Shown here piece by piece: positions 32,643 through 41,996 of a DNA stretch of 42,502 bases. The position numbers were made by a program, and so were the translations under genes. Position 1 is the stretch's first letter. Each line of letters opens with the position of its first letter. The DNA comes from an uncultured Selenomonadaceae bacterium. Its GTDB lineage: Bacteria; Bacillota; Negativicutes; Selenomonadales; Selenomonadaceae. The notes below the pieces were generated by a model. The model saw only the letters and a list, made by a program, of their open reading frames with translations, ran no database searches and was not told where the DNA came from. The stretch is taken from positions 1-42,502 of the forward strand of contig CAJOCT010000004.1 in assembly GCA_905236725.1 (NCBI GenBank). The letters run 5' to 3'.

Positions 32643-35021
32643 ATGACAAAAAATTATTTCAGCGTTTTGGAATTTGATAAAATTCGGCAAAAGTTAAAAA
32701 GTTGCGCGACAAGTAGTTTCGGAAAAGAACTTGCGGAAAAAATTGAGCCGAATGATGATTTTGATTCCGTCAAAAAAAATTTGGAGTTAACGACGGAGGC
32801 TGTAAAAATTTTCGCGGTAAATTCGCCGCCGCTCGGAGGAATTTTTGACATTCGCGAAGTTTTGAAAAAAATTTCTCTCGGAAGTTCAGCCGACGCGAAA
32901 GAACTTTTAAATATTTTGTCCACGATGTTTGCAATGCGTAACGTAAAAAAATTTTTCAAAGAAATAGAACTCGACGCGCCGAAATTAAAATTCCGCGCCG
33001 CGCAAATTGAAATTCTCGGCAACCTTGAAAAACAACTTGACAGCGCAATCGACGAACACGGCACCGTCAAAGATTCCGCAACTTCCGAACTTCAAAAAAT
33101 TCGACGCGAACTTCGCACGGCACAAAGTCGAATTAAAACAGAAATTTTCAACATTCTTCACGATTCGGCAAAGCAAAAATATTTTCAAGACGCGATTATC
33201 ACAATGCGCGGCGACAGGTACGTTGTCCCCGTCAAGCTGGAGTACAAGGCGCAATTTCCCGGAATTGTCCACGACCAATCCGCGACGGGTGCAACGATTT
33301 TTATTGAGCCGATGGCGATTGTGAATTTAAACAACGAAGTCAAACAGCTTGAGGCGGAGGAGCGTGCGGAAGTCAATCGAATTTTGCGCGTACTTTCGGA
33401 AGCGGTAAGAAAAAATTCCGACGCACTTTTAAACAACGTCGAAATTTTGGCGCAGGTCGATTTGGTTTTTGCAAAGGCGAAATTTGCGCGGGATTTGAAC
33501 GCGACTGAACCGATTTTGGAAAAATTCACCGATTTAAAATCCGCGCGGCATCCGTTAATCCCCGCAGAAAAAGTTGTGCCGATTGACATAAAACTCGGCG
33601 AAAATTTTTCAATCTTACTCGTCACCGGACCGAATACCGGCGGCAAAACAGTTTCGATGAAAACTCTCGGACTTTTGGCATTGATGGCGCAATCCGGCTT
33701 ATACATTCCCGCCGCCTTCGGATCGAAAATTTCGGTCTACACAAATATTTTCGCGGACATCGGCGACGAACAATCAATCGAACAGAGTTTATCGACTTTT
33801 TCCGCACATATGAAAAAAATTGTCTCGATTCTTGAAAAAGTTCAATCGACGGACTTGGTTTTGCTCGATGAAGTCGGCGCGGGAACTGATCCCGATGAGG
33901 GCGCGGCTCTTGCAATGGCGATTCTTGAAAAACTTTTACAGCTGAAAACTTCGACCATTGCAACAACTCATTATTCCGAATTAAAAACTTTTGCCTACTC
34001 GACGGACGGAATTGAAAACGCCAGCGTCGAATTTAACGCCGAAACTCTTCAGCCGACTTACAAACTTTTAATCGGTATTCCGGGAGCAAGTAACGCCTTT
34101 GCAATCAGTCAAAGGTTGGGGCTCGAAAAAAATATCATCGACCGCGCTAAAAATTTCATCACCGCAGATCATGCCAACTTTGAAAAAATCGTCTCAGAAC
34201 TCGAAAGTCAGCGAATTTTTTACGAACAAAAGAACGCTGAAATTTCTTTGCGACAAATTGAAATTGACAGGCATGAGAAAAAAATTTCCGAAATGCGCGA
34301 CGAAATTGCCAAGTCGAAAGGTGAAATTATTCGCAAGGCGCGGGAAAAATCTGCGGCAATGGTCAGGGAAACTCGACGTGAGGCGGAAGAAATTATTTCT
34401 TCGCTCAAAGAACAATTCGACGATATGGGCGTTAAAAAACGTCAGCAGGCAATTCAAAACGCGCGTGATAAAATTCGCGAGGCGGAATTTGAATCAATGC
34501 CCGGAATTATCGCGGATAAATCTGTCGGCAAGCGCATCAACAAAAAATTTCTTCAAATCGGCGACACGATTTATATAAAATCCCTCGACCAAAAAGGCAC
34601 GGTCATTTCAATCGAAAAGGACGGCAAAGAATTAACCGTTCAAGTCGGCGCATTGAAAACTACCGTGAAAACGTCCGCCTGCAAATTCGTCAGTCACAAT
34701 TCCGAAGAAATTCCCGATTCTCAACCTTCGACAAGTAAAAATCGCGGCTCGGCAGGTCTCTTGCAAAAAGTTTCGACTGTCGGCCGTGAAATCGATATTC
34801 GCGGAATGTTGGTTGACGAGGCTGAACAGGTTTGCGGAAAATTCATCGACGACGCACAACTTGCCGGACTCAAACAAATTTTGATAATTCACGGCAAGGG
34901 GACGGGCGCACTTCGCAAAGGGATTCACGATTTTTTACGGCGAAATAAATCTGTTGAAAATTTTAACCTTGCCGATCTCGAAGAAGGCGGCGCGGGTGCA
35001 ACTTTCGTCGAACTCAAATGA
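32643..35021 (+). CDS. mutS2: MutS2 family endonuclease/ribosome-collision factor
   Basis: MutS-family ATPase with a C-terminal Smr nuclease domain, reported to limit recombination and to act on stalled ribosomes in Bacillus. At 792 residues it has the usual length. The ATPase shows Walker A TGPNTGGKT (about 328-336), the DIGDEQSIEQSLSTFS signature, Walker B VLLDEVGAGTDPDEG and TTHYSELK. A long charged coiled coil follows (about 515-620), then the Smr domain with EIDIRGMLVDEA and IIHGKGTGALRKGIHDFL. The Smr DLRG-type motif reads IDIRG here. A HlyD-type adaptor gene begins 15 bp after the stop, possibly on the same transcript. Confidence 0.95.
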   Translation: MTKNYFSVLEFDKIRQKLKSCATSSFGKELAEKIEPNDDFDSVKKNLELTTEAVKIFAVNSPPLGGIFDIREVLKKISLGSSADAKELLNILSTMFAMRNVKKFFKEIELDAPKLKFRAAQIEILGNLEKQLDSAIDEHGTVKDSATSELQKIRRELRTAQSRIKTEIFNILHDSAKQKYFQDAIITMRGDRYVVPVKLEYKAQFPGIVHDQSATGATIFIEPMAIVNLNNEVKQLEAEERAEVNRILRVLSEAVRKNSDALLNNVEILAQVDLVFAKAKFARDLNATEPILEKFTDLKSARHPLIPAEKVVPIDIKLGENFSILLVTGPNTGGKTVSMKTLGLLALMAQSGLYIPAAFGSKISVYTNIFADIGDEQSIEQSLSTFSAHMKKIVSILEKVQSTDLVLLDEVGAGTDPDEGAALAMAILEKLLQLKTSTIATTHYSELKTFAYSTDGIENASVEFNAETLQPTYKLLIGIPGASNAFAISQRLGLEKNIIDRAKNFITADHANFEKIVSELESQRIFYEQKNAEISLRQIEIDRHEKKISEMRDEIAKSKGEIIRKAREKSAAMVRETRREAEEIISSLKEQFDDMGVKKRQQAIQNARDKIREAEFESMPGIIADKSVGKRINKKFLQIGDTIYIKSLDQKGTVISIEKDGKELTVQVGALKTTVKTSACKFVSHNSEEIPDSQPSTSKNRGSAGLLQKVSTVGREIDIRGMLVDEAEQVCGKFIDDAQLAGLKQILIIHGKGTGALRKGIHDFLRRNKSVENFNLADLEEGGAGATFVELK

Positions 35022-35036
35022 GGAGTTGATAAAATT

Positions 35037-36299
35037 TTGGAAACGATAGATTTGACCGGCAAAGTTAAAATTCTGATTCGATTCGGCTTGATAACTTTGC
35101 TGGTTTTATCGGCGGTTATCGGTTACGCAGTTTTTCATCATTACCACGCGACGACGCATTATAAAATCACTGACGCGAAAATTAACGGCACGATGCTTTC
35201 TGTTCGTGCGCTTGCAAACGGTAAAATTAAAGAATTGCCATTTCAAGACGGCGACGAAGTTCAGGCGGGTGATGTCATTGCAAAAATTGAAGTCAGCGTG
35301 ACGGAAGAAGAAATTAAGCAACTTGAAAGCGCGGTTGAGGCGGCGAAACAAAATTATGCCGACTTGCAACAAGGACAGATGGTAAAAGTTGCCGTAACGC
35401 GACAAGTGCCGATTGCTCCGCCTGCAAATTCGCCCGGCGTAAAAAGTTCCGGCTCGAACACTTTGGCAAGTTTGGAAGAGCGCGCGAAAAGAATGGAAGA
35501 ACTTTTTGAAATGGGCGCGGTCAGTGCGGTTCAACGCGACGCGGCGAGAAAAAAATATGAGGATGCATTGGCGGAAGGTCCCGCAGAAGAAACTCCAGCC
35601 GCTCCCGCAGGTGCAACGACTCAAACTGTCACCGAATATATCGAACGTTGGCAACCGACACCTCCCGCAGTTTTGGCGACGGCTGAAAGCGCAATCAAAC
35701 AGGCCGAACTTGCTTTGAACGTTGCGCGTCAGGAAGCTCAACAGACAGAAATAACCGCGCCGTTCAGCGGAATTATTTATTATGCGGCGGCGGTTGAAGA
35801 AGATTTATCGGCCGGCGAAGTTGTTGCAAAAATCGGCAGCGGCAAAGAACTTTGGCTTGAGGCGGAAGTCACCGAAGATTTTTTCAACAAAATTTCTCTC
35901 GGCAAAAAAGTTTCGTACACAATTGACGGCAAAAATTTTTCGGGAACTTTGACGGAAAAAATTGAGCCGACAAAAGTTGAAGAAACTCCTCAAGAAGAAA
36001 CTCCGCCCGCCGAAGAAAAATTATCTGAAGAAAAACCTCCGACTGAAAATCCTCCCGCAGAAAATCAATCTGTACAAACTCCTCCACCTGCTGAAAATTC
36101 TTCAACCGAAAATCAACTTGCACCGATTCCAGAAAGTCCCGAAAAAATTCCTGAAGAAATTCCGCAACCCGAAAATAAAAATTCTTCAGACTCCGCCGGA
36201 CCGGTGAACGATAAATTTATTTTGAAATTTTCTATTCCGCCCGACAGTAAAATTGATTTTAAACCGACCGAAAAAATTACTGTCGAAGTCGATTTATAA
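35037..36299 (+). CDS. HlyD-family membrane fusion protein with Pro/Glu-rich insert
   Basis: Periplasmic adaptor of an efflux or secretion complex, 420 residues, anchored by one N-terminal helix (about 15-34). The first lipoyl half-motif (VRALANGKIKELPFQDGDEV) and its partner (ITAPFSGIIYYAAAVEEDLSAGEVV) frame a coiled-coil hairpin that has a Pro/Ala-rich loop. In the following beta-barrel region, about 80 residues of Pro, Glu and Gln (from EPTKVEETPQEE to IPQPENKNSS) interrupt two strand segments. TTG 35037 lies 11 nt after GAGGAG. No ABC or RND pump gene follows; the partner transporter is unknown. Confidence 0.82.
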   Translation: METIDLTGKVKILIRFGLITLLVLSAVIGYAVFHHYHATTHYKITDAKINGTMLSVRALANGKIKELPFQDGDEVQAGDVIAKIEVSVTEEEIKQLESAVEAAKQNYADLQQGQMVKVAVTRQVPIAPPANSPGVKSSGSNTLASLEERAKRMEELFEMGAVSAVQRDAARKKYEDALAEGPAEETPAAPAGATTQTVTEYIERWQPTPPAVLATAESAIKQAELALNVARQEAQQTEITAPFSGIIYYAAAVEEDLSAGEVVAKIGSGKELWLEAEVTEDFFNKISLGKKVSYTIDGKNFSGTLTEKIEPTKVEETPQEETPPAEEKLSEEKPPTENPPAENQSVQTPPPAENSSTENQLAPIPESPEKIPEEIPQPENKNSSDSAGPVNDKFILKFSIPPDSKIDFKPTEKITVEVDL

Positions 36300-36303
36300 A
36301 TTT

Positions 36304-36328
36304 TTGCTCGAAAGGGCAATTTTTTTTT
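36304..36328 (+). terminator. Terminator after the HlyD-family gene
   Basis: TTGCTC pairs with GGGCAA around a GAAA tetraloop, followed by nine T. Confidence 0.75.
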
Positions 36329-36340
36329 GTAAAAATTTTG

Positions 36341-36349
36341 TGTTATAAT
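36341..36349 (+). promoter_or_regulatory. Extended -10 promoter of the glycosyltransferase gene
   Basis: TGTTATAAT gives an extended -10 element with perfect TATAAT, 25 bp before the start codon. No good -35 box is seen, as allowed for this promoter type. Confidence 0.55.
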
Positions 36350-36374
36350 CGAAAAAATTTTTTAGGAGAAAATT

Positions 36375-37508
36375 ATGTATAAAAATATTTTGGTTATAAA
36401 TTTAATGCATCTCGGCGATTTAATGTTAATTACTCCGACTTTAACGACTTTGAGAAAAAATTTTCCAAATTCAAAAATTTCTTTGCTCGCCGATAAAAAA
36501 CTTGCCGACCTCGTTAAATTAAATAAAAATCTCGACGAATGTATTTTTATCGACAAAAAAGGTGCGGACGACAAATTTTTTAATTTCGTGAAATTTATTT
36601 TAAAAATCCGCGAAAAAAATTTCGATCTCGTGATAAATCTTCATCGCAATGAAAGAGCCTCCGCGATTGCGGCTTTCAGCGGCGCGAAAAAAATTGTCGG
36701 CTACTCGAAACCGATTTTTTCAATTTTTTTCACAAAAGTTTTGCCAAATCCTTCGATTGCGCAACTTAAACCAAAATATATTCCCGGAAGTCAACATCAA
36801 GTTATTTCGCACTTCGACGTTTTAAAAAATGCTGTCGGAATTGAAAAAATTTTTGATAACGGTCTTGAAATGTGGATTGACGACGCGGCAAAAAAATCCG
36901 CAGAAAAAATTTTTTCGGAAAATTTTTCTGAAAACACAAAAGTTATCGCGTTTAATATCGGCGCAAGTTGGATAACAAAAAGATGGATTGACGATTATTT
37001 TGCAAAATGCGCCGATATTTTAATTTCGCGCGGATTCGGAATTGCATTTCTCGGCGGGACGATGGACGAAAAAATTGTTGAAAGTTGTGTCGAAAAAATG
37101 CAACAAAAAAATTCTTCGCTTTTAAAAATTTTTACGGGAAAATTTTCTCTCGCAGAACTCGCAGGATTTTTAGATAAATGCGTTTTATTTTTGACAACAG
37201 ATTCCGGCCCGATGCATATCGGCGTTGCAAGAAATATTCCGATCGTAACGATGTTCGGCGCGTCACCCGTGCCGGGATTTTTTCCTTACGACTCGAAAGA
37301 TATTTTGATAAAAAGTCCGGTTCAATGTCACCCGTGCGGACAACATATTTGTCCGAAAGTCGGCGAAGAAAATTTATCTTGCATGAAAAAAATTTCTGTT
37401 GAAGTCGTGATGAAATATGTTGACGAACTTTTAAAAAATTTCGGTCAGCCTGCGGAAAAAATTCCAAAAGTTTACGGAAATTATAAATGTCGAGTTGTTG
37501 AAATTTAA
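36375..37508 (+). CDS. Glycosyltransferase family 9 (heptosyltransferase-like)
   Basis: Likely adds a heptose or related sugar to lipopolysaccharide core at the inner face of the cytoplasmic membrane. The 377-residue protein shows the GT9 start ILVINLMHLGDLMLITPTL, DLVINLHRNERAS, FNIGASWITKRW and the donor-site segment TTDSGPMHIGVARNIPIVTMFG. A C-terminal CHPCGQHIC...SCMK cysteine cluster is common in this family. Its presence argues for an outer membrane in this otherwise Firmicutes-like organism. Acceptor and donor cannot be read from sequence. Confidence 0.9.
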   Translation: MYKNILVINLMHLGDLMLITPTLTTLRKNFPNSKISLLADKKLADLVKLNKNLDECIFIDKKGADDKFFNFVKFILKIREKNFDLVINLHRNERASAIAAFSGAKKIVGYSKPIFSIFFTKVLPNPSIAQLKPKYIPGSQHQVISHFDVLKNAVGIEKIFDNGLEMWIDDAAKKSAEKIFSENFSENTKVIAFNIGASWITKRWIDDYFAKCADILISRGFGIAFLGGTMDEKIVESCVEKMQQKNSSLLKIFTGKFSLAELAGFLDKCVLFLTTDSGPMHIGVARNIPIVTMFGASPVPGFFPYDSKDILIKSPVQCHPCGQHICPKVGEENLSCMKKISVEVVMKYVDELLKNFGQPAEKIPKVYGNYKCRVVEI

Positions 37509-37526
37509 ATTTTTTGGAGGATTGAA

Positions 37527-38750
37527 ATGAAATTTAAAAAATTTTGTGCGAAATGCGGAAAAAGTTTTATAACCGAAAAAAACGAAACTTATTGTACCGC
37601 CTGCAAATTTGCGATGAGTTCGCAAAAAAAAAATAATCCCGCAGAAATTTCCAAACAGCAGGCAGTTTTAAATTATATTCGTGACAGGCAAATGAGCAGT
37701 GAAAGCCGCAGTGTTTCCGCGCAAGAAGTTATGGAAAAAGTCGGCGTGACGAAAGAATTTATAAATTCGATGGTTCGCGCGGAATTTTTTGGAAATTCTT
37801 TTAAAAACGGTGAAAAATATCCTCATCATTGCGAAAAATGCGGAAAAATTATTTTTGAGGGAGTTTATTGCGAAAATTGTTTAAAAGAACTTCGCGCGAT
37901 GTTGAAAAAAGAGGGTGAAGAGCGCGAAATAAAAAAACAACTTTTAATTGAAATGGAGGCGCAGAGAAAAAATAATAACGTGATTTTAATTGTTGACGAA
38001 AACAGATATTTCGCGGAAAAAACTCGGCAAATTATTCAAGAAAAATTTCAAAATTATAATATTTTGATTGCGAACGACGTTGAACACACGATAAATTTTT
38101 CTCACGGATTGAAAGTAAAATTGATTTTGATTGACGACGCGATAAATTTGCGCTTCGACGGATTAAAAATTTTAAATAAAATTCGCGAAGATTATGTTAT
38201 AAGCGATATGCCCGTTATCGTGACGACAAATAAATTCGACGAAGAAAAAAAATCTGCGGCTTTTAAACTCGATGCGCGCGATTATATCGAAAAACCTTTC
38301 AACGCAGAAAATTTAATTGAGCGCGTGAGCAAAATTTTATTTTCTGACGTTGAGTTTATAAATCCCATGCACAAAATTTTATTGATTGACGATAACGCGG
38401 ATGATGCGGAAATTGAAAAAAATATTCTCGAAGAAAATTTTCACTGCACTGTTTTCACGGTTGAAAGCGGAATTGAAGGTCTCGAAATTTTGCAAAACGT
38501 CGAAAATATTTCTTTAATCTGCATAAGTTTGCAAATGTCTTTTATGAACGGTTTCAGGGTTTTGGAATTTATTCGACAAAATGAATTTTTCAAAAGTATT
38601 CCTGCGGTTTTTATGATAAACTCCGAAAATTCTGATGTGATTCAGCGCATAAAAAAAAGTCCTGCGGTCGGCTATGTAAACAAGCCGGAAATTTCCGCAG
38701 GTTATTTAAATTTCTTGAAAAAATATTTGCCCAAGGAGAAAAAATTATGA
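37527..38750 (+). CDS. Zinc-ribbon/YvyF-like protein fused to two receiver domains
   Basis: A 407-residue signalling protein of unusual build. Residues 1-120 have two zinc ribbons (Cys7/10/23/26 and Cys102/105/115/118) around a helix-turn-helix-like middle (VSAQEVMEKVGVTKEFINSMV), the layout of the flagellar-operon protein YvyF. A charged helix leads into receiver domain 1 (about 152-272; VDEN, candidate phosphoacceptor Asp204, Lys256) and receiver domain 2 (about 283-400). In domain 2 the acidic pair Asp288-Asp289 and Lys386 are kept but the acceptor position is Ser334. Its stop overlaps the next start by four bases (ATGA), so it is coupled to a metal-exporting ATPase gene. No histidine kinase is nearby; output is unknown. 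Confidence 0.75.
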   Translation: MKFKKFCAKCGKSFITEKNETYCTACKFAMSSQKKNNPAEISKQQAVLNYIRDRQMSSESRSVSAQEVMEKVGVTKEFINSMVRAEFFGNSFKNGEKYPHHCEKCGKIIFEGVYCENCLKELRAMLKKEGEEREIKKQLLIEMEAQRKNNNVILIVDENRYFAEKTRQIIQEKFQNYNILIANDVEHTINFSHGLKVKLILIDDAINLRFDGLKILNKIREDYVISDMPVIVTTNKFDEEKKSAAFKLDARDYIEKPFNAENLIERVSKILFSDVEFINPMHKILLIDDNADDAEIEKNILEENFHCTVFTVESGIEGLEILQNVENISLICISLQMSFMNGFRVLEFIRQNEFFKSIPAVFMINSENSDVIQRIKKSPAVGYVNKPEISAGYLNFLKKYLPKEKKL

Positions 38751-40603
38751 GTAGCAAACAACGAAAAAATTTGTCGCGAATAATTATTTCTGCAGTCTTG
38801 ATGATTGCGATTTTTTTTATTCCGCTCGAAAAAAATGTTGAAATTTTTTTGTATTTGGCGGCGTATTTTATTGTCGGTTACGATATTTTGATAAAGGCGG
38901 CGAAGGGAATTAAAAATCTTCGTCCGCTCGATGAAAATTTTTTGATGACGGTTGCAACACTCGGCGCGATTTTTTTGAATTTTTTCGGTGAAGAAAATTT
39001 TTCCGAAGCAGTTGCGGTTATGCTTTTTTATCAGATCGGAGAATTTTTTCAATCTTACGCAATCGGCAAGAGTCGAAAAAATATTTCAGATTTAATGGAC
39101 ATTCGCCCGGATTTTGCAAATATTGAATCTGCCGGGAAAATTGAGCGTGTTGACCCGGATGAAGTTGAAATCGGGACGAAAATTATCGTTCAGCCGGGCG
39201 AAAAAATTCCTATCGACGGCGTTGTTGTCGAAGGAAATTCAACTTTGAACACTGCGGCGTTGACGGGTGAATCTTTGCCGAGAAATGTTAAAGTCGGCGA
39301 CGAAATTTTGAGCGGTTGCATAAATTTGAACGGAGTTTTGAAAATTCGCACGACAAAAAATTTTGATGAGTCGACCGCGTCGAAAATTTTGGATTTGGTC
39401 GAAAATGCAAGTTCATTAAAATCAAGGTCAGAAAATTTTATTACGAAGTTTGCAAAAATTTACACGCCGATTGTAGTTTTCTGCGCGATTTTTTTGGCGA
39501 TAATCCCGCCGATTTTTTTCGCGGAAAGTTTTTCAGTTTGGATTTATCGCGCGTTAATTTTTTTAGTGATAAGCTGTCCCTGCGCGTTGGTGATAAGTAT
39601 TCCGCTTACATTTTTCGCGGCATTGGGCGGAGCAAGTCGCGCGGGAATTTTAATTAAAGGCTCGAATTTTTTGGAAAATTTATCGAAAATTAAAACCGTC
39701 GTGATGGACAAGACGGGGACTTTGACGAAGGGAATTTTTGAAGTCGACGACATTCACGCGAAAAATTTTGACGCGGAAAATTTAATTCATCTTGCGGCGC
39801 ACGTTGAAAGATTTTCGACGCATCCGATCGGAATTTCGATAAAAAATTTTTATAAAAACGAAAATGACGGCTGTAAAATTGAAAACGTCGAAGAATTTTT
39901 CGGTCTAGGAGTCAGCGCGAAGATTAACGGCGAAACTGTTCACGTCGGCAACGAAAAATTTATGGAAAAAATCGGCGCACAGTGGAAAAGTTGCGAAAAA
40001 CTCGGGACGATAATTCACGTTGCGATAAATAAAAAATACGTCGGGCACATCGTAATTTCCGATAAATTGAAACCGCACTCGAAACAATCTGTCGAAAAAC
40101 TTTTTGCAATCGGCGTTGAAAGAATTGTAATGTTGACGGGCGACGCAAAAAAAATTGCGGAAAAAATTTCTGCGGAACTCGGAATAAAAGAATTTTACTC
40201 GGAACTTTTGCCGGAAAAAAAAGTTGAGCATCTGGAAAAAATTTTATCTGAAAAAAATTCGGGGAAAGTTGCATTCGTCGGCGACGGAATAAATGACGCA
40301 CCTGTTTTGGCGCGGGCTGACATCGGAATTGCGATGGGCGCGATGGGTTCGGACGCGGCGATAGAGGCGGCGGACGTAATTTTAATGGACGATGACCCGC
40401 TGAAAATTTCTCAAGCGATTCAAATTGCGAAAAAAACTTTGTCGATAGTCAAAGAAAATATTTATTTTTCAATCGGAGTAAAAATTTTATGTTTAATTCT
40501 GGGCGCGGTCGGAATTGCGAATATGTGGGCGGCAATTTTCGCGGATGTCGGCGTAATGGTTTTGGCGGTCTTAAATGCGATGCGTGCCTTGATAAAAGTT
40601 TAG
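38747..40603 (+). CDS. P1B-type heavy-metal ATPase (Zn/Cd/Pb exporter type)
   Basis: ATP-driven efflux of divalent heavy metal, cytoplasmic membrane. The 618-residue protein has Cys277-Pro-Cys279 in the metal-passage helix, the phosphorylation site Asp321 in DKTGTLTKG, TGES earlier (LTGESLPRN), HP in ERFSTHPIG and GDGINDAPVLARADIGIAMG. The last helix has FADVGVMVLAVLNAMR, whose Asp fits the Zn/Cd/Pb subgroup (P1B-2). It lacks an N-terminal HMA metal-binding domain. Translation is coupled to the preceding receiver protein by an ATGA overlap, which suggests a linked function. Confidence 0.92.
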   Translation: MSSKQRKNLSRIIISAVLMIAIFFIPLEKNVEIFLYLAAYFIVGYDILIKAAKGIKNLRPLDENFLMTVATLGAIFLNFFGEENFSEAVAVMLFYQIGEFFQSYAIGKSRKNISDLMDIRPDFANIESAGKIERVDPDEVEIGTKIIVQPGEKIPIDGVVVEGNSTLNTAALTGESLPRNVKVGDEILSGCINLNGVLKIRTTKNFDESTASKILDLVENASSLKSRSENFITKFAKIYTPIVVFCAIFLAIIPPIFFAESFSVWIYRALIFLVISCPCALVISIPLTFFAALGGASRAGILIKGSNFLENLSKIKTVVMDKTGTLTKGIFEVDDIHAKNFDAENLIHLAAHVERFSTHPIGISIKNFYKNENDGCKIENVEEFFGLGVSAKINGETVHVGNEKFMEKIGAQWKSCEKLGTIIHVAINKKYVGHIVISDKLKPHSKQSVEKLFAIGVERIVMLTGDAKKIAEKISAELGIKEFYSELLPEKKVEHLEKILSEKNSGKVAFVGDGINDAPVLARADIGIAMGAMGSDAAIEAADVILMDDDPLKISQAIQIAKKTLSIVKENIYFSIGVKILCLILGAVGIANMWAAIFADVGVMVLAVLNAMRALIKV

Positions 40604-40618
40604 GAGAGAAAAATTTTT

Positions 40619-41902
40619 ATGGATTTATTCAGCGCGGCTCAAGTCGCGGAAAACAAAAAAAATCAACCGTTGGCGGAGCGAATGAGACCGCAGAACTTAA
40701 AAGATTTTTTCGGGCAGGAAAAAATTTTAAAAAGTTCGCTCGGGAAAATGATTGAATCGGGAAATTTGCCTTCGCTGATTTTTTTCGGCGCACCCGGCAC
40801 GGGCAAAACTTCTTTGGCGAAAATTATAGCAAACACAACTGAAAGTAATTTTGTAAAAATCAACGCGGCACTTTCCGGAATTTCGGAACTGCGCGGGATT
40901 GTCAAGGAGGCGGCGGACAATCGAGCTTTTTATCACAAGAACACGATTTTATTTATCGACGAAATTCACCGCTTCAACAAAAGTCAGCAAGATTTTTTGT
41001 TGCCTTACGTCGAGGACGGCAGAATTATTTTAATCGGCGCGACGACCGAAAATCCTTTTTTTGAAGTCAACGCCGCGCTTTTGAGTCGAGTTAAAATTAT
41101 TCGCCTTGAAAAACTTTCTGCCGATGACATAAAAAAAATTTTGCTCAACGCGATAAACTCCGATGAAATTTTAAAAAATTTGCCGGTTGAAGACGAGGCG
41201 TTGGAAATTATCGCGGATTTTTCGGACGGCGACGCAAGAATTGCACTGAATTTTTTGGAGCAAATGAGTTTTGAAGAAAAAATTTCCGTCGAGAATTTAA
41301 AAAAACTTTTGGGCGAGCGCGTAAGAAAGTACGATAAAAAAGGCGACAATCATTACGACACGGCGAGCGCGTTTATAAAAAGTATGCGCGGAAGCGATGC
41401 GAATGCGGCGATTTTTTATCTTGCGAAGATGATTGACGGCGGCGAGGATTTGAATTTTATTGCGCGGCGGATTGTGATTTGTGCGGCGGAAGATGTCGGC
41501 AACGCAGACCCGCAAGCCTTGATTTTGGCAAACGCGGCGGCTCAAGCCGTTCAATTCGTCGGACTGCCCGAAGCGAGAATTATTTTGGCGCAAGCGGTCA
41601 CCTACATTGCCGGCGCGGAAAAAAGCAATGCGGCTTATTTGGCGATTGATTCTGCTTTAAACGACATTAAAAATAAAAAAAATTCCGATGAAGTTCCGAA
41701 ACATCTGCGCGATACAAGTTACAAAGGCGCAAAATTTTTCGGTCACGGAAAATATTATAAATATCCGCACGACTTTGAAAATCATTTTGTCAAACAACAA
41801 TATCTGCCGAAAAATTTTTCAGGAAAAAAATATTATCAGCCGACTGAACAGGGTGCGGAAAAAAAAATCAAGGAGCGTCTCGAAAAAATTTGGCGCGATT
41901 GA
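40619..41902 (+). CDS. rarA: Replication-associated recombination protein RarA (MgsA)
   Basis: AAA+ ATPase that acts at stalled replication forks, related to clamp-loader subunits. The 427-residue protein begins with PLAERMRPQNLKDFFGQ, has Walker A GAPGTGKTS (57-65), Walker B LFIDEIHRFNKSQQD, sensor 1 GATTENPFFEVN and the C-terminal tetramerisation region (MRGSDANAAIFYLAKMIDGGED, RRIVICAAEDVGNADP). ATG follows AGGAGAG 16 bp after the ATPase stop, so it probably shares that transcript. Confidence 0.95.
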   Translation: MDLFSAAQVAENKKNQPLAERMRPQNLKDFFGQEKILKSSLGKMIESGNLPSLIFFGAPGTGKTSLAKIIANTTESNFVKINAALSGISELRGIVKEAADNRAFYHKNTILFIDEIHRFNKSQQDFLLPYVEDGRIILIGATTENPFFEVNAALLSRVKIIRLEKLSADDIKKILLNAINSDEILKNLPVEDEALEIIADFSDGDARIALNFLEQMSFEEKISVENLKKLLGERVRKYDKKGDNHYDTASAFIKSMRGSDANAAIFYLAKMIDGGEDLNFIARRIVICAAEDVGNADPQALILANAAAQAVQFVGLPEARIILAQAVTYIAGAEKSNAAYLAIDSALNDIKNKKNSDEVPKHLRDTSYKGAKFFGHGKYYKYPHDFENHFVKQQYLPKNFSGKKYYQPTEQGAEKKIKERLEKIWRD

Positions 41903-41956
41903 AAAAAATTCCCCCGACAAAATTTTTTTTGATAACTTACATTTATATTTCAAAAA

Positions 41957-41965
41957 TGCTACAAT
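41957..41965 (+). promoter_or_regulatory. Extended -10 promoter of the second HlyD-family gene
   Basis: TGCTACAAT forms an extended -10 element 31 bp before the ATG; no good -35 box at 17 bp. Confidence 0.45.
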
Positions 41966-41996
41966 CAGAAAAATTTTTTTGTAGGAGGAATTTTTG

